Positions 24,590 to 34,869 are shown, counted from the first letter of the stretch. The stretch: 64,000 nucleotides of DNA from Perognathus longimembris pacificus (GCF_023159225.1 NC_063172.1:63732828-63796827); one strand, 5' to 3'. Numbers and translations: made by a program. The notes: generated by a model from the letters alone, not told the origin.

Positions 24590-24939
24590 TGTCAGGTCCT
24601 CTCCCTGAGGGCTTCATGTAGAGGCCCCCACCTCATTAAGTCTCCACCCAGTTACCTGGGTAACCTGCAGACCTGGAGGCAGTTACCTCCCCTTTCCCTG
24701 AGGTCACATCCTAATCCACCTGCTTGCCCCTGCCCTAAATAAAGCAGGGCTGGGTGGGGGTCGTCCCTTCTCTCCCTGCTCTCTGCTCTCCCTTCTCTCC
24801 CTTCTCTCCCTCTCTCTCTTTCTCTCCGGCCATGGATCACCTTGGCCACAGGCCAGCAATTCGGTAATAAACGTTCTCTCCTGCCTGAATACCGCGTGGC
24901 GTTCTCCTTTACCGGCTACCTACTTTAAAAAACCTAACA
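24590..24939 (+). mobile_element. 5' LTR of provirus B
   Basis: 350 bp, TG...CA. A 'ctaaataaag' element near 24735 could serve as a TATA-like box or poly(A) signal, and AATAAA at 24866-24871 is a clearer signal. A CT-rich stretch at about 24765-24826 differs in length from the 3' LTR. Confidence 0.88.
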
Positions 24940-24943
24940 TATA

Positions 24944-24961
24944 TGGTGCCGTGACTCGGAT
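24944..24961 (+). other. Primer-binding site, tRNA-His type
   Basis: TGGTGCCGTGACTCGGAT lies four bases after the 5' LTR. It equals the reverse complement of the 3' end of mammalian tRNA-His (with CCA) as I remember that sequence, over all 18 positions. This is the primer class used by ERV-H-like elements; the LTR itself was not matched to any named family. Confidence 0.8.
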
Positions 24962-25142
24962 AGGACTTAAGAGTCAGGACAGGCGGAATTCCCCTCTATT
25001 TTTCTCCTTTTTCTGGGAGTATCCCCAGTCCTGACGGCCCTTTTTCCACGAACCGAACTGCTGCGAGTCGCCACGCGGCACTTTTCACTAATACCATTGC
25101 TCCTCCACATCCACCTCCACCTCCACACCACTTGTCTACCCT

Positions 25143-25210
25143 GGTGAGTGAAACTGCTGCTGCTCGGTTCTCTGCCGCTCCGTCCGCTGCTTCTGCCGCT
25201 TCTGCCCGGT
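25143..25210 (+). other. Candidate splice donors in the provirus B leader
   Basis: 'ctggtgagtg' at about 25141-25150 and 'cccggtaagctc' at about 25205-25216 are strong matches to the donor consensus. They lie 180-270 bp after the primer site, where retroviral leaders usually carry the major donor. No acceptor or spliced coding region was identified. Confidence 0.35.
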
Positions 25211-25931
25211 AAGCTCATCCACTCACCAGGCGCCTCCCTCCCGTGCTTTTTGGGTTTGCATCACAGTCACACCCTAGCCGGGAAACTGCTAGCACGCCTC
25301 TTGACAGTGCAATGAGGCCTGCTCGAAATACTCGCTCAGATACAGCTTTTGCCACTGCAATGGTAAATGGTCAGAAGTCACTTATATTCAGGCTATCTTC
25401 CTTTTTCTCCCTCTCTCATCTGCCTGCTTACTTGCTTACTTTATTAAAACTCCAAGTCATACCATCCTGATAATGTGCCTTGCTCACAAAGCTGCGTCTT
25501 TTCACAGAACTCCCGAAACTGAAGCTTGACCACTAATGTGCTTTGTCAGCAAAGATATCTAAAAGTTATTTTCTCTAGCATTGACCACGGGGTGGATATT
25601 GGGTTTAACAGGCACCAGCTCAGGTGCCATTATGCCATGCTACGTGTTCTCTTGTTAGTGTGTTTGTGTCCTGCCACCCCCCCCAACATGGCATCCCACT
25701 GGAGTTTGTCAAAATATGGTTTCTCCATTTTATAATCTGAAAATTGTTGTTTGCTAGCAAAATTGTTTTTCTAACCGACCACATGGTTCTAAAATATTGG
25801 GCAAAAAAAAATGTCATTTACTATTGGAATTCCAGAAGAGTCTACCGCTGAAATTCATTTTTGCATGCTGTAAAACCTATGTGCACAATGTGTATTGAAG
25901 TGCCAGACTTTGAAGTCAGGCCCCACTTTAC

Positions 25932-25976
25932 CACGTGAGCTCCCACCTTACCACGTGAACCCCACTTTACCACGTG
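25932..25976 (+). promoter_or_regulatory. Triple CACGTG box in LTR C U3
   Basis: CACGTG occurs at 25932-25937, 25952-25957 and 25971-25976, spaced 20 and 19 bp, in a small tandem duplication of the unit around 'ccactttaccacgtga'. Tandem U3 enhancer repeats are common in gammaretroviruses; CACGTGA is an E-box bound by USF/MYC/TFE-class factors. The shorter C LTRs retain a single box at most. Confidence 0.65.
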
Positions 25977-26328
25977 AACCTGAGATAAGCAGGCCCTGTG
26001 AGTAGACCCAGGACAAGCCCATTAGGGCCCAGTCAGTCTAGAACTCTAACCGCTGGGAATGCTTAATTCTGACCACCGCTAGAATGCCTCGAACCCTGAG
26101 CTAATCAGATTTGGACCTGTGTCCTAATCTTGCTTGCTTTAACACCTGATTGTTGTAACTTTGTTTTTGCCTTTATAAGCCCTGTGGAATTGCAGCTCGG
26201 GGCTTCCTCCTAACCTCCGCTGTGTTGGTGGGTAGGAAGTGGCCCGAGTTGCAGCTTGCTTAAATAAAGCCTTGCCTTGCTTTTACATTTCGGAACGTCT
26301 GAGTCTCAGTGGCCTTCTTGGTGGTCGT

Positions 26329-26636
26329 TGTTGTGCCAAGTCGCAAGACCACCCCCAAGAAGACCACCGAGATTCAGACACTCCGAAATGCAAAAGCAAG
26401 GCAAGGTTTTATTTAACGAGCTGCCAACTCAGGCCTCGTCCTACCCACCGACACAGCGGAGGTTAGGAGGAAGCCCAGAGCTGTGATTACACAGGGCTTA
26501 TAAAGGCAAAGAACAAGGTTACAACAATCAGCTGTGCAAGCAAGATTAGAACACAGGTACAAATCTGATCGGCTGAGGGTTCGATTCTTAAATGGGGTTC
26601 ACATGGTGGGGCCTGACTTCAAAGTCTGGCACCTCA
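26329..26636 (-). mobile_element. 3' LTR of provirus C
   Basis: 308 bp; on the minus strand it begins TGAGGTGCC and ends GGCACAACA. A TATA-like box and AATAAA are present on the minus strand (plus-strand 'cttataaagg' about 26498 and 'ttttattt' about 26407). Confidence 0.87.
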
Positions 26637-26650
26637 TTTCCCCCTTTTTC
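26637..26650 (-). other. Polypurine tract of provirus C
   Basis: The minus strand reads GAAAAAGGGGGAAA immediately before the 3' LTR (TGAGG). This is a textbook plus-strand primer and confirms the orientation. Confidence 0.85.
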
Positions 26651-27264
26651 TTTTTGGTACCTTGGGAGCCAATCATGGCTCCATTCTGTCCATTTCAATG
26701 GCTTGCATGTCTAGGGGATGATATAGAGGTAAGGCATGGGCCAGTAGGGCCAAAAGTAGTATCTGAAAATAACTCTGGTCCCTCGGTTTTAAAGGGGGGC
26801 TGATGGGTGAAGATCATCCATCTTCTGTCCGTTTGTCAGTCTGGCACAGTGCAAGAAAGAAACACACAAAAATGAGCTATCTCCTTAACCTCCCTCCAGT
26901 GAGCTAGGATCAAGTCTAGGGGGCTAGATGGAGGTCCTCAAGATAGAACGTTATCCATAGCTCTGATCAGATGTTCAGTTCAAAAGGCTACAAAAAACAA
27001 AACAATACAAAAGGAGGAAAACACACAGGCCTGAGAACAAGAAAAGCTACGAGTTGGAGATCTCCCAAGTTGGCCCACAACCTCCTGCCAGATAAGCAGA
27101 AGGAGCAGACCCAAGTACAAGGTGGGCGGGTTGAGTCTCGTTTAGGAGGCCCTCCTGGTCAGTTCCAGCCAAAAACCAAACTGACTCACGCCCTACAAGT
27201 ATAAGCAAAAGCAAAACAGACAGACAAATTACAGGACCAGACAAATGAACAGCGCTGTTTTCTT

Positions 27265-27266
27265 AC
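27265..27266 (-). other. Candidate splice donor of provirus C leader
   Basis: The minus strand reads CCAAAGGTAAGA, a strong donor match, about 35 bp downstream of the primer site. Confidence 0.35.
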
Positions 27267-27300
27267 CTTTGGAGTCTGGGATCTCGGGGTCTCTGGGGCT

Positions 27301-27318
27301 ATCCCGGATGAAACCCCA
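27301..27318 (-). other. Primer-binding site of provirus C, tRNA-Pro-like
   Basis: The minus strand reads TGGGGTTTCATCCGGGAT two bases after the 5' LTR. It agrees with the tRNA-Pro primer site used by murine-leukaemia-type viruses (from memory) at 15 of 18 positions. All three differences could be decay or a subfamily trait. Confidence 0.6.
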
Positions 27319-27320
27319 AA

Positions 27321-27628
27321 TGTTGTGCCAAGTTGCAAGACCACCCCCAAGAAGACCACCGAGATTCAGACACTCCGAAATGCAAAAGCAAGGCAATGTT
27401 TTATTTAACGAGCTGCCAACTCGGGCCTCGTCCTACCCACCGACACAGCGGAGGTTAGGAGGAAGCCCCGAGCTGTGATTACACAGGGCTTATAAAGGCA
27501 AAGAACAAGGTTACAACAATCAGCTGTGCAAGCAAGATTAGAACACAGGTACAAATCTGATCAGCTCAGGGTTCGAATCTAAAATGGGGTTCACGTGGTG
27601 GGGCCTGACTTCAAAGTCTGGCACCTCA
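27321..27628 (-). mobile_element. 5' LTR of provirus C
   Basis: 308 bp, colinear with the 3' LTR without gaps. It ends at plus-strand 'ggcacctca' (27620-27628). Confidence 0.87.
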
Positions 27629-27854
27629 GTCGTTTCACGACTTGGCACAACAATATGTCTGTGTAAATGTCATTTGTTAGTATGTCCATCTAGCTATATA
27701 TCTGTGCTAAAACTCATCACATCTACTGAGTTTTGTCATTGCAGAATTCTGGCAAGTATTTGGTCAGTTCTTGACAAGGTACAGGTAAGCTCTAGTCCCT
27801 TTGGTCTCCTTGTTTTAATTGGAAATCAAAAAGGGCTTTTGTGGCAAAGATGCC

Positions 27855-28077
27855 TTGGATTGCAGTTCGAAGCCAGCCCGGGCAGAAAATCTCTCTCAAA
27901 CTCCATCTCCCAACTAACCAGCGAAGAGCCAGGCTGGAAGCATGGCTGAAGAGACTTATCTCTAACCAGCCATATGTTGGAAGCGGAGCTGTGGCTCAAG
28001 TGGTAGAGTACTAGCCTCGAGCAGAAGTACTTAGGGACAGTGCCCAGGCCTTGAGTTCAAACCCTGTGAATGCCAAC
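27855..28077 (+). repeat. 5'-truncated B1-ID SINE embedded in the provirus B body
   Basis: The sequence begins within the B1-like half ('cagttcgaagccagcccg') and runs through the ID half ('gctgtggctcaagtggtaga') to about 28077. The same truncated SINE with the same flanks occurs in provirus D at 45758-45985. It is therefore part of the shared ERV body, not an independent insertion here. Confidence 0.8.
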
Positions 28078-28330
28078 AGGGGCAAGCCATGCCAGCAACA
28101 AGCACCTACACCACTGGGACTCAGCCAGTTCTGGGAACAAAGATCATGGAGTGGAGTAAGAGGAAAATGATCGCATCCTAAATGGTGTCACTTTGTCTCA
28201 CCCTTTCAAAATTAATCAGAGCCAGGGGATCAAGAGATAGTAGCTTGTCCATCTAATGTCCATACCTGAGTATAAGAACTAGCCAAGTCATCCAATTTTT
28301 AATTTTGTGCCCTAAACCCTTCCTTTTGCC

Positions 28331-28353
28331 TTAATTTTTTTTTTTTTTTTTTG
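28331..28353. repeat. Oligo-T run
   Basis: About 22 T in the provirus B body, not shared with provirus D. Confidence 0.85.
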
Positions 28354-28541
28354 GTCCAGCCCCTGCCTCATGAGACTTCTTCCAGGCTTCATTCAAGGAC
28401 TGGCATCTACCACCAAGGGACCCTGCCTTCTCCAGGAGGGGCCACATTTCTGCCTTTTACCCCTAATGCCGATGCCCCTTGCCTGCAGGAAGCAGCCAGA
28501 GAGAGTCTTCGCCCTTTTTCATAACTATTAAAAGGCTGGAA

Positions 28542-28927
28542 TGTAAGGTCCTCTCCCTGAGGGCTCCATGGAGCTGCCCCCACCTCATTAAGTCTCCACC
28601 CAGTTACCTGGGTAACCTGCAGACCTGGAGGCAGTTACCTCCCCTTTCCCTGAGGTCACCTCCTAATCCACCTGGCCACACCGCTTGCCCCTGTCCTAAA
28701 TAAAGCAGGGCCGGGTGGGGGTCGTCCCTTCTCTCCCTGCTCTCCCTGCTCTACCTTCTCTCCCCTCTCTCTCTTCTCTCTCTCTCTATTTTCACTCTCT
28801 CTCTCCCTTCTCTCCGGCCATGGATCATCTCTACCACAGGCCAGCAGTTTGGTAATAAACTTTCTCTCCTGCCTGAATACCACGTGGTGTTCTCCTTTAC
28901 CGGCTACCTACTTTAAGAAACCTAACA
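28542..28927 (+). mobile_element. 3' LTR of provirus B
   Basis: 386 bp, begins TGTAAGGTCC and ends AACCTAACA. It is longer than the 5' LTR because of extra CT-rich units at 28735-28815 and an insertion near 28672. The preceding polypurine tract is weak ('attaaaaggctggaa'). Confidence 0.88.
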
Positions 28928-29532
28928 GAGGTCTGATCTGGCCAGCGCCATCACTGGCTGTTGAGGGGTGTCAGATTGACTCCATCTCAGATTAAAGAGA
29001 GCAGAAGCCGACTCTATCTTAACTAAGATCTCCCCACCCTATACAGGGAAGTTCCCCTTCATTGTGATGAGATTGTGTAAACTGCTTGACCACCTGAGTT
29101 GTGTGATGTTCAAGGTCAAACCTGTGCCCTCCCATGAGAGGCGAATCCGCCTGCATCATGTGAGCCCCACCAAATCCATACGCCAAGTCTAACTAGAATG
29201 ATAGGTTGGTTCAAACAGTTGCTATGAGGCAGACTGTGACTCCAAAGGCCACCTGTGTGTGACCTGGAGTGCTCTGTCAGTGTTGTAACCTCATTGGCCA
29301 CCTGCATGTGGCAGGCTCGACCATGGTGGTGTCTGCCTTTATAACCCGACCCCGAATGTCGCTGATGGGGGCGGGGGGAGGGTGTGGGGTCCCAGCTCCC
29401 AAGTCTGGGCCGTGACCCTGGTCAGTCAGTTCACTTTTTACTTCCCCAATAAATCCATCTTTTTACTTGAGTGGTGGACTCTTGGAGGGATGGGGGATCC
29501 CCCCACTCACCACCGGACCCCATTACAGGTAT

Positions 29533-30443
29533 ACCAACCATAGTCATAGAGAAAAATAGAAAAAAAAATCAGACAACTCTGGGTCCCATCATTCTGAGCT
29601 CGGAGAAAGACTACATTAGTTTAAGTACTTCCTTCTAACTCTAGCAATCAACCAGTACATAACATGAGCATCAATCCTTAACAAAAGCCAAACATACTGT
29701 ATAGAACAAAAAAATAAAAAGACTCCTTACCATGACATTGACTGTTTGCTTCTTATAAAAAATATATACGCATAATGATAGAGGCATCAATAAAGAAAAA
29801 ACACCAACAAATATAACAAAACATCAATTGTTTCAATCATGGTCCTTTTAAACCAAACTAATTCTTGGCTGATTGCAACATAGTTTAGACTTGCTTTGGA
29901 ACCAGCCAATAATATTTGTCTGGTGCACATAAATTTAAATGTCAGCATATACAATTTATTCAACTTATTCCAGTATGTTATGAAATGCTTCTCCTTTGTG
30001 TTTTTGGGATAACTTGGAACATTACTTGGTAAATTACTTCATAACTCAGTGTCTTAACAATAATCCAACTTTGTAGTGTGATTAGGGAGATTGTGTAATA
30101 ACGTGTCTCCAAAAGATATATAACTTTACTTAACTGAGGTGTAATTTTCTATAGATTTTAATAGGAGTAAAAATAAGTAGGAGAATATAATGCATGCAAT
30201 ATATGGTGATTAGATCTGTGTAGACAAAAGAGAAATGAAACATATAAACAAGGTAAAAAGCAGCAGTAGACAAATATTATGACTGATAAGGTAAGATGTA
30301 ATCAGTAAAAGGTATTTAATATTCTTGTTTAAAGTTAGAAATGTTTCTTTTCCCTTTAAAGGTTTATATGTAGAATAGCTCATTAGCTATCAACCAAAGG
30401 TGAAATAGCCTTGGAATTACTAGCAATAGCTGGCCTTGAAGCA
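29533..30443. other. Unique AT-rich sequence
   Basis: No recognised element or gene. Confidence 0.5.
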
Positions 30444-30457
30444 GTTCAGATGAAAAT

Positions 30458-30710
30458 ATTTTTGTTTTGTTTTGTTTTCTTTTCTGTGTGTGGTTCTGGG
30501 GCTTGAACCCAGGGCCTAGGCACTGTCCTTGAGCATTTTTGCTCAAGGCTAGTGTTCTATCACTTGAATCACCGCTAACTTCCAGTTTTTTGGTAGTGAA
30601 TTGGAGATAAGAGTCACATGGACTTACCTTCCTGTGCTGTCTTTGAACCATGATCCTCAGATATTAGCCAGGATCCCGAGTAGCTAGGATTACAGGTGTG
30701 AGCTACTGAT
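30458..30710 (-). repeat. B1-ID composite SINE, antisense, 14-bp TSD
   Basis: TTTTG-repeat tail, then the inverted ID half ('ggggcttgaacccagggcct') and B1-like half ('gagtagctaggattacaggt'). Perfect duplication GTTCAGATGAAAAT at 30444-30457 and 30711-30724. It is a useful intact reference for the split copy at 9437-10367. Confidence 0.92.
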
Positions 30711-30944
30711 GTTCAGATGAAAATGCACTTTGAAAATCAGAGATCACAGAAGATGTTTTGGTTCACTGGAACTTAGTCATGGCTTTTGTTGAATAGGAAA
30801 TAAAATTTAAGGTCATACTTATACATTTCTTTGGCTCTACAAGGCATCTCTTAGGCAGCACACTAGCGTAGTCTCGAGAATATGGTAGAAATTTGCTTTG
30901 TTTGTTCTGTGTTGTTGATAATTACCCTGTAGAGAAAATGCAAA

Positions 30945-31177
30945 GTTTTTAAAAAAATTATTATAAGGTTAATGTATAGAAGGATTACAGTTACATAAAT
31001 CAGGTGTTGAGTACATTTCTTTTTGAATAGTGTCGCCCTTCCCTCATTCTCTGCCAGGTTTTCCCTTCCTGACTTCCCTCCCCCTACAGTAGTGTAGTTC
31101 AGTTCCAACATAGTATCTAGAGGGTCTCACTACTGAATTGGTTTACCCTTTATCCCACCATTTCTGTGTTTCTCCTT
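30945..31177 (-). mobile_element. 5'-truncated L1 3' end, antisense
   Basis: A/T-rich tail with 'aggttaatgtatagaaggat', 'gttgagtacatttctttttg', a pyrimidine-rich block and 'ttggtttaccctttatccca'. A young SINE landed at its truncated end. Confidence 0.75.
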
Positions 31178-31388
31178 CTTTTTTTTTTTTTTTTTTGGCT
31201 AGTCCTGGGCCTTGGACTCAGGGCCTGAGCACTGTCCCTGGCTTCTTCCCGCTCAAGGCTAGCACTCTGCCACTTGAGCCACAGCGCCGCTTCTGGCCGT
31301 TTTCTGTATATGTGGTGCTGGGGAATCGAACCTAGGGCCTCGTGTTTACAAGGCAGGCACTCTTGCCACTAGGCTATATCCCCAGCCC
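31178..31388 (-). repeat. Young IDL-Geo-type SINE inserted in L1 debris
   Basis: Long oligo-T tail (31178-31196), body to 31388. The duplication 'ctccttctt' is at 31172-31180 and about 31389-31397. It shares diagnostic changes with the copy at 58291 ('cttcttcccgctcaaggc', 'gaatcgaacctagggcc'), so both belong to one recent subfamily. Confidence 0.92.
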
Positions 31389-31397
31389 CTCCTTCTT

Positions 31398-32254
31398 TTT
31401 TTAAAAAAGTAAAATATATGGTTAAAATAATCTATATGCTATTTTTAAACCACAATGCAACTTGATTTTCATGTTTAATTTAATTAGCATCACTCATGCT
31501 CAAGAACCCAGTCCCCCTTTACTGTAGAATATGACTAGAGAAAGAGGGACTCATGGATAGTAAAGTGTGAGGAAACCCATAACAATTGAGACATTTGCTG
31601 AGGATAGAGAGGTGAAAAAAGAGGGGACAAACTTAGGAATTGTTGATCAATATTCACTTGAGGGAAAGAAGAGAGTTAGAACTATCCTGACCTCTAATCT
31701 GAGTGAGGATGGGAAGCTGCTTAGTAATACAGAGCCCAGGGGGAGGGAACTGAAAGTGATGTATTGAGGAAGACAAAAAGGGTTAGTTTGGGGGTCCCCC
31801 TCGTCTTAATAGAATTATAACATACGTGGCCATTGAGCATTTCAATGGATCACTCCAAAGTGGAACATGCTATTTAGGGTAATTTTCACATTGTGCTTTG
31901 AAGACCACTAAGAAAGCATGTAAATGATCTCATTAATAAATATTGAATTGATCATACTGAAAATCTTTTGTCTCACATGGGCTGAATTTGTTATTAATGG
32001 ATTTCATTGGTTTATATGTTAATGTGTCTGTGAGAAAATATAAAAAATACACATGTGGTTTGTTGCATATTTCTTTTTATTTTGCTTTCTAGTGCTAAGT
32101 GTGAAGCCCATGGCCTTGTGTGTCTCACTGTATCTCTATGGGAAAATTCGGGACAAGTATAGTACCAGGAAAAAGTAATTAAGACGTTTTTATCTGATTT
32201 TTCCCTCATTCATGAAAGTATTATAGATATTGCACAAATCCTTGAAAGTCCACT
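31398..32254. other. Unique sequence
   Basis: No recognised repeat or coding feature. Confidence 0.5.
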
Positions 32255-32610
32255 GGAAACCAGGAGCTCATGCCTGTTATTCTAGCTACTTGCTTAGCTG
32301 AGATTGGGTGGAAAACAGTTCCAAGGAAGCCTGAGCATAAAAGTTCACAAGACTCCATCTCAACAGGAAAAAAAAAAAAAAAACACCCAGCTGAGCATGA
32401 TGTTCTCTATATGCCATCCAAGCTATGAAGGAAGTACAAATAGGTCCAGGCCTACCTGGACAAAAAAATGAGACATTATCTCTAAAGTAATCAGAACAAA
32501 AAAGGGCTGGAAGTGTGGCTCAAGCTGTAAAGTATGTACTAGCAAGCACAAAGTTCTGAGTTCAAACCCCAGTACTACCCAAACTGGCTACAACAACAAC
32601 AACAAAAATC
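32255..32610 (+). repeat. Composite SINE (B1-like, B1-like, ID), sense
   Basis: The first B1-like unit starts at 'aggagctcatgcctgttatt'. A long A run (about 32370-32384) precedes a second diverged unit and an ID unit ('gaagtgtggctcaagctgta'), ending in a CAA-rich tail. It is the only sense copy of this older class in the window. Confidence 0.7.
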
Positions 32611-32974
32611 CACAGTATTTTCTATTTAATTGAATCACCATAGAAATACAATGCAATATAGTAACAATTGTGCTTAAAAATTTTGCAATGCCCTGGAAAT
32701 TTCTATGATGAATAGATCAAGATTCTGGGTCATATTTACATCAAACATCTCCCCTGAGTATCCACATGCACGGAATTTCATGTTTGTGTTCATGTATCTG
32801 TGCACATGGCAAGGGCAAGATGAAATCTGCTACTGACTTCTTATATTTTCTATAGAAAATATTGCTTTTAGGATTCCCCAAATTTACATGTATTCTTTAT
32901 GAGGTTTTGGTCAATGGAGCTGGACGGTTTCAAGTATTACAAGGGAGAAATTGATCGTTTACAAATATGATAAA

Positions 32975-33235
32975 GCTAGGCACTGATGTGGGTCATGCCT
33001 ATAATTCTAGCTATTCAGGAGGCTGAGATCTGAGAATCACAGGTTCCAAGCCAGCTCTGGCAGGAAAGTCTATGAGATTCTTATCTTCAACTAACTATCA
33101 AAAAAGCTGGCATTAGAGTTGTAGCACAAGTTGTAGAGTGTTAACTTTGAGTGAAAAGCTCAGGGAAAGCACCAGACCCTGAGTTCAAATGCTGGAAGTA
33201 GCACAAAAAACAAACAAATAAACAAATAAGTATGG
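32975..33235 (+). repeat. B1-ID composite SINE, sense
   Basis: 'tcatgcctataattctagct' and 'ccaagccagctctggcagga' belong to the B1-like half; 'gtagcacaagttgtagagtg' marks the ID half. A-rich tail with AAACAAATAA repeats. Confidence 0.82.
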
Positions 33236-33339
33236 AAAATAAATTATATAACATCTATAGCACATGACAGATGCATGATTTGCAACTTAGTCTGTCATCT
33301 GTATTCTTCCCTTTAAGTTGAATACATAGAATAATTTGC

Positions 33340-33640
33340 TATTCTTAATCTTTTTTTATTGTAAAGGTGATGTACTAAGGGGTTACAGTTAACATGTCAG
33401 ATGAGTACATTTCCTTTCGAACAGTGTCACATCCTCCCTCATTCTCCCCCAGATTTTCTCCCTTCAACTCCTCTCCACACAAAGTTGTATAGTTCATTTC
33501 CAAATCTAGTGAGTTTCACTGCTGAAGTAGTTCATCCTTTGTCCCATCATTTCTGTTCTTCCTTTAGTGTTTCAGCATGGTTGAAAATACTTTGTCTCAT
33601 GTAATTCTCTACCTTTGCACTCCAAGTATCTTTCACAAAT
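33340..33640 (-). mobile_element. 5'-truncated L1 3' end, antisense
   Basis: 'tttattgtaaaggtgatgta' and the following 'aaggggttacagtt' match the recurrent L1 end. The pyrimidine-rich block and 'agttcatcctttgtcccatc' follow in order. Confidence 0.78.
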
Positions 33641-34387
33641 TTACCACGTCATTCTACTGTGTTTTATTATGCCAGATCTTCCCTTCTTTTGGCATGTTCT
33701 CACTAGCATATAGAATCTAATGAAAGGAAAAAAAGAAAGCTACTTTATAACCTTTGTATAACATGATCTTTCAGAGAGGAATAATTCTAGCTTCTGTGTT
33801 TAAAAAGGTTGTTAATCATTTTTACCTGTTTCCTCCTCAAAATATATTTTTTTGTGTCATTGACAAGGTTAAGGGACAAATGTCAAAGTCAAAATTAGCA
33901 GAAGATATTCAGTAGTGACTCACCATTTCTAATAATTGGCCTGATTATAAACATAACCCTCCTCAATCCACATTCATTAAAATCCAATATTTACAGGAGG
34001 TAATGTTGACTAAGAATTTCAAAACACAATCACAAATGTAGTTATTTTCAATATTATATATCTATAATGTTACAGCTACTTATACAAATCTTCTACTAGT
34101 AAAATTGGTTCGAAGGAGCCAAAAATCTCTTTTTTTATATCTCAACGTAAACAGAAACAGAGATTTGTTCTGCAAAGATCTGTCCTCCGTATGGAGCTCT
34201 TTTCTGGCTTTTCCCCTCAGTTACCAAGTTCAACTGGACAGAGGTTTCTGTTTCGTTTTTTGTCTTTGTTTTAGGTGGTGGGACAGCAAATTGGTTGTTG
34301 CTCTATACAACAGAAAATAATGTCTCCTGAAGGACGTGTTGGGAATCCACCTTGTGTCATGCATAAGCCATTAGTTCCTGATGGTTT

Positions 34388-34555
34388 TTATTTTTTAATT
34401 TTATTGTCAAGGTGATGTACAGAGGGGTTACACTTACATCTGTTAGGGAGTAAGTACATTTCTGTTCAAATATTGCTACACCATCTCTCGTTTTTTTTCC
34501 CACTTCTCCCCAACCTCCTCCCACCCCCCACCCCCCACCCAACCAAGTGGTAAAG
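34388..34555 (-). mobile_element. Short L1 3' end, antisense
   Basis: 'ttattgtcaaggtgatgtac', 'agaggggttacacttacatc', then C-rich 'cccacccccc' runs; truncated about 165 bp from the tail. Confidence 0.75.
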
Positions 34556-34869
34556 TTCCTATCTTTTCAAACTGGATCAAATTTAAACAAATTTTGTGTT
34601 GTTTTCAAGGCCCTGGACAACAATTCTTTCAAGATTTCAACTGAATTAAATTTAGCAAGCACCACAATAAGCAAATATAACTTCAAATATTTAAAAGGAC
34701 AACAATAGCAGCAAATTGTAGTAAAATAGAAAGCCTCTCATTTGGTCTTTTGTAATGGCTCAGGATGCTCAGGTCTATGATTCTAAGAACTGGAAAGGAG
34801 GCAGAACTAGAAAGGTCAGATCTGGGCATTTTCACGAGCTGTCATAAATAGCATAACACTCTCACTGAT

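Larger units (their letters stand above)
26329..27628 (-). mobile_element. Provirus C: short, gene-less gammaretrovirus-like provirus, minus strand
   Basis: Two 308-bp LTRs (5' LTR 27321-27628, 3' LTR 26329-26636, read on the minus strand) flank only 684 bp of internal sequence. The flanks are GTCGT at 26324-26328 and 27629-27633, an exact duplication of a site inside the host LTR C. By eye the LTRs differ at about 9 of 308 positions, roughly 3 percent. The internal part keeps a primer site, leader, splice-donor-like site and polypurine tract but no coding region, so it is a deletion derivative with only cis signals. Confidence 0.87.
25896..27652 (+). mobile_element. Solo LTR of family C inside provirus B, split by provirus C
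   Basis: The LTR runs 25896-26328 and resumes at 27634-27652 (ending TTGGCACAACA). It begins TGAAGTGCC and is about 452 bp without the insertion. A TATA box (ctttataagc, about 26171) and AATAAA (26263-26268) are in the expected places. The flanks GTAT (25892-25895) and ATAT (27653-27656) form a 4-bp duplication with one transition, fitting a gammaretroviral integrase. Its U3 is about 130 bp longer than that of the nested C copies. Confidence 0.82.
24590..28927 (+). mobile_element. Provirus B: non-coding ERV with apparent tRNA-His primer site
   Basis: Two LTRs (24590-24939 and 28542-28927), each starting TGT and ending AACCTAACA, enclose an internal region. The flanks are GAGGT at 24585-24589 and 28928-28932, an exact 5-bp duplication. 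The internal region has no long reading frame and no recognisable gag, pro, pol or env domain. Without the nested C elements only about 1.85 kb of internal sequence remains, so it must have depended on enzymes from another virus. Blocks of it are shared with provirus D (41352-47215). The LTR pair is clearly similar but differs by scattered substitutions and CT-rich indels. Confidence 0.85.
24576..29527 (+). mobile_element. Solo LTR of family A, split by provirus B (outermost layer of a nest)
   Basis: The first 14 bp (24576-24589) and the rest (28933-29527) together make a family A LTR of about 609 bp. The pieces align with the start (TGNAATATGG) and body of the copy at 9574-10264. TATA-like 'gcctttataac' lies near 29334 and AATAAA at 29448-29453; the end is CCCCATTACA. 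The flanks GATAT (24571-24575) and GGTAT (29528-29532) form a 5-bp duplication with one transition. Everything between 24590 and 28932 was inserted later. Confidence 0.85.
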
